NCBI GenBank assembly: GCA_900770015.1
Contig: CAAGIU010000258.1
Span: 1 to 6,450, forward strand
Length of the DNA stretch: 6,450 nt
Direction: 5' to 3'
DNA from: an uncultured Oscillospiraceae bacterium
GTDB lineage: Bacteria; Bacillota_A; Clostridia; Oscillospirales; Oscillospiraceae
Made by a program: the position numbers and the translations under genes. Of this stretch, positions 4,939 through 6,450 are shown piece by piece. The notes beneath the pieces are model-generated. The model ran no database searches. It was not told the origin of the DNA and worked only from the letters and a program-made list of their open reading frames with translations. The stretch's first letter is position 1. Each line of letters begins with the position of its first letter.

Positions 4939-6342
4939 ATGGGATTTTCAAAATTTCTGGATTCCCGCCGGGAGCGGGCAAAAGCTCTGGTGGGGATTCT
5001 GAAAGAGCATTTTCAGTATGTCACGGTTCTTGGCGTTGACAACAAGTCCAAGGCAATTCGCGTGAATTCTGCCACCAGCAACATCGGCCCCGGAATGGAT
5101 ACCGAGTGCGGTTTCGTTGTCAAAGTAAATGACGGAGGCTGCTTCTTTGAGTACTCTCTGGATGATATCGGCGAGGACATTTTCGCGCTGGCAGCCCAGA
5201 TCCGGGAGGCATTTTCCGTCAGTACAGCGCTGAAGCAGGATGCGATTGAAGGCATCCGGCTCAGCGATGAGCCTCTGGTGCAGTCTTTCTGCCGGGAATC
5301 CGACCTGGATCAGTACACCGATGCTGATCTGCTTGCCTTCTGCCAGAAAACGCAGAAGGAGCTGCAGAGCAAGAGCGAGAATATCCTCAATGCCTTTGTG
5401 ATGCTGAGTACGGTGGAGGTTTCCAAGCTCTTTGTCTCTGCAAACCGGGAACTGGATCAGAACTATGTCTGGATCAACGGAATCATGCTGACGGTCTACC
5501 GTGAAAACGACAAGGTTGTGAATGTGCGCGAAGGTGAGAATTCCTGCACGATGGCCGATGTGATGGCCGGTCTGCCCGGACGCATGGATGCTCTCGTGAA
5601 AAAGGCGCATTGCCTGACCACGGCGAAGCCCATTGTCCCCGGGGTGTACGATGTGATTACCGCGCCCTCCATCACGGGCCTGATTGCCCACGAGGCATTC
5701 GGCCATGGCGTGGAAATGGATCAGTTTGTGAAGGACAGAGCACTGGCAAAGCAGTTTGTCGGGGAGTATGTTGCCTCCCCCATCTGCAATATGAGGGATG
5801 GTGCCGCATCCACTGTCAGTGCCGCATCCTATTTCTTCGATGACGACGGTGTGCTGGCAGGTGATACTCAGATCATCAAGGATGGCATTCTGGTGACGGG
5901 CATTTCCGATCTGGCCTCCGCTTCCCAGCTGGGGACGCCTCCCACGGGAAATGGCAGACGGCAGTCCACCCGCCGCAAGGCATACACCAGAATGACCAAT
6001 ACCTTCTTTGAGAAAGGCACGGACAAGCTGGAGGATATGATTGCCTCCATCGACCATGGCTATATGCTGTTTGAAACCAACAACGGCATGGAAGACCCCA
6101 AAAACTGGGCGATCCAGTGCGTTGCGGAGTACGGCATTGAAATTGTGGACGGTAAGCTCACGGAGAACTATGTTTCTCCCGTTGTGATGAGTGGTTATGT
6201 GCCCGATCTGCTGAAGTCCATTTCCATGGTTTCCGATGACTTCGAGGTCATTGGTGCCGGTATGTGCGGAAAGGGCTACAAGGAATGGGTTCGGGTCAGT
6301 GACGGCGGCCCTGCATTGAAAGCGAAGGTGAAGCTGGGATGA
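4939..6342 (+). CDS. tldD: TldD-family zinc metalloprotease subunit
   Basis: This 467-residue protein is close to the 481 of E. coli TldD. TldD with TldE/PmbA forms a heterodimeric cytoplasmic metalloprotease; in E. coli it processes the microcin B17 precursor and degrades CcdA, while Firmicutes substrates are largely unknown. The metal site is the HExxxH motif HEAFGH (H251, E252, H256) within LIAHEAFGHGVEMDQF, plus the C-terminal cysteine C443 in GMCGKGY, the expected third ligand. Other family blocks are SYFFDDDGV, TGNGRR and RMTNT. The frame stays open upstream to an ATG at 4825, but the promoter lies between, so the start is 4939, with AAAGGA (4923-4928) 10 bases before it. The last four bases overlap the next gene as ATGA, implying coupled translation. 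Confidence 0.93.
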   Translation: MGFSKFLDSRRERAKALVGILKEHFQYVTVLGVDNKSKAIRVNSATSNIGPGMDTECGFVVKVNDGGCFFEYSLDDIGEDIFALAAQIREAFSVSTALKQDAIEGIRLSDEPLVQSFCRESDLDQYTDADLLAFCQKTQKELQSKSENILNAFVMLSTVEVSKLFVSANRELDQNYVWINGIMLTVYRENDKVVNVREGENSCTMADVMAGLPGRMDALVKKAHCLTTAKPIVPGVYDVITAPSITGLIAHEAFGHGVEMDQFVKDRALAKQFVGEYVASPICNMRDGAASTVSAASYFFDDDGVLAGDTQIIKDGILVTGISDLASASQLGTPPTGNGRRQSTRRKAYTRMTNTFFEKGTDKLEDMIASIDHGYMLFETNNGMEDPKNWAIQCVAEYGIEIVDGKLTENYVSPVVMSGYVPDLLKSISMVSDDFEVIGAGMCGKGYKEWVRVSDGGPALKAKVKLG

Positions 6343-6450
6343 CAAAACTGGAAGTCATGCTGCGCGAAAATGCGCAGATCCGTGATTATAAGATCAATAT
6401 CCACGAAAAGAAAAGCTATGAACTGTTCTTTGTCAAGGGCAAGCTGGAAA
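6339..6450 (+). CDS. TldE/PmbA-family protease partner (3' end outside window)
   Basis: Only the first 37 codons are present (MTKLEVMLRENAQIRDY, then a stretch with SYELFFVKGKLE), open to the window end. The ATG shares ATGA with the tldD stop, a 4-base overlap typical of coupled subunits. The SYELFFVKGKLE-type segment fits the N-terminal domain of TldD/TldE proteins, which binds peptide chains. The call rests mainly on position: tldD in Firmicutes is often followed by a second, non-catalytic TldE-like subunit lacking HExxxH, and that region is not visible here. The symbol is left blank because tldE and pmbA are both in use. Confidence 0.75.
   Translation, partial: MTKLEVMLRENAQIRDYKINIHEKKSYELFFVKGKLE

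Overview
The window looks like chromosomal DNA of a low-to-moderate GC Firmicute, probably a gut Clostridia member close to Oscillospiraceae/Ruminococcaceae. This is inferred from the rplM-rpsI pair, GGAGG-type Shine-Dalgarno sequences, extended -10 promoters, a clostridial-type three-pass cardiolipin synthase, a cytoplasmic GH13 neopullulanase-type enzyme and a Firmicutes-type TldD/TldE pair. No species can be named. All recognised genes are on the + strand.

Layout. 1-384 is the 3' part of rplM (L13) and 401-805 is rpsI (S9), the usual ribosomal operon, closed by a strong 16-bp terminator at 835-876. A 608-bp gap (806-1413) follows and is the only unusual part. It holds a tight array of four exact TTGAGGTTAC direct repeats plus a degenerate fifth (926-988), a foldable element (1055-1114) followed by its own terminator (1132-1167), a minus-strand stretch that reads like a decayed protein C-terminus (1178-1315), and a palindromic operator-like cluster next to the promoter of the following gene.

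1414-2994 is a cardiolipin synthase (two HKD motifs) ending at a 13-bp terminator. 3120-4835 is a GH13 cyclomaltodextrinase/neopullulanase-type glucanotransfer or hydrolase enzyme with its own promoter. That promoter overlaps the upstream-most ATG (3087), so the start is set at 3120. A consensus extended promoter at 4874-4901 then drives tldD (4939-6342), which overlaps the start of tldE (6339 to the window end) by ATGA.

The genes form four separate transcription units: translation machinery, membrane phospholipid synthesis, intracellular maltodextrin use, and a TldD/E metalloprotease complex. I see no evidence that they act in one pathway. No defence system, CRISPR array or intact mobile element is visible. 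The best candidates for something undescribed are the repeat array directly behind rpsI and the structured element with terminator next to it.
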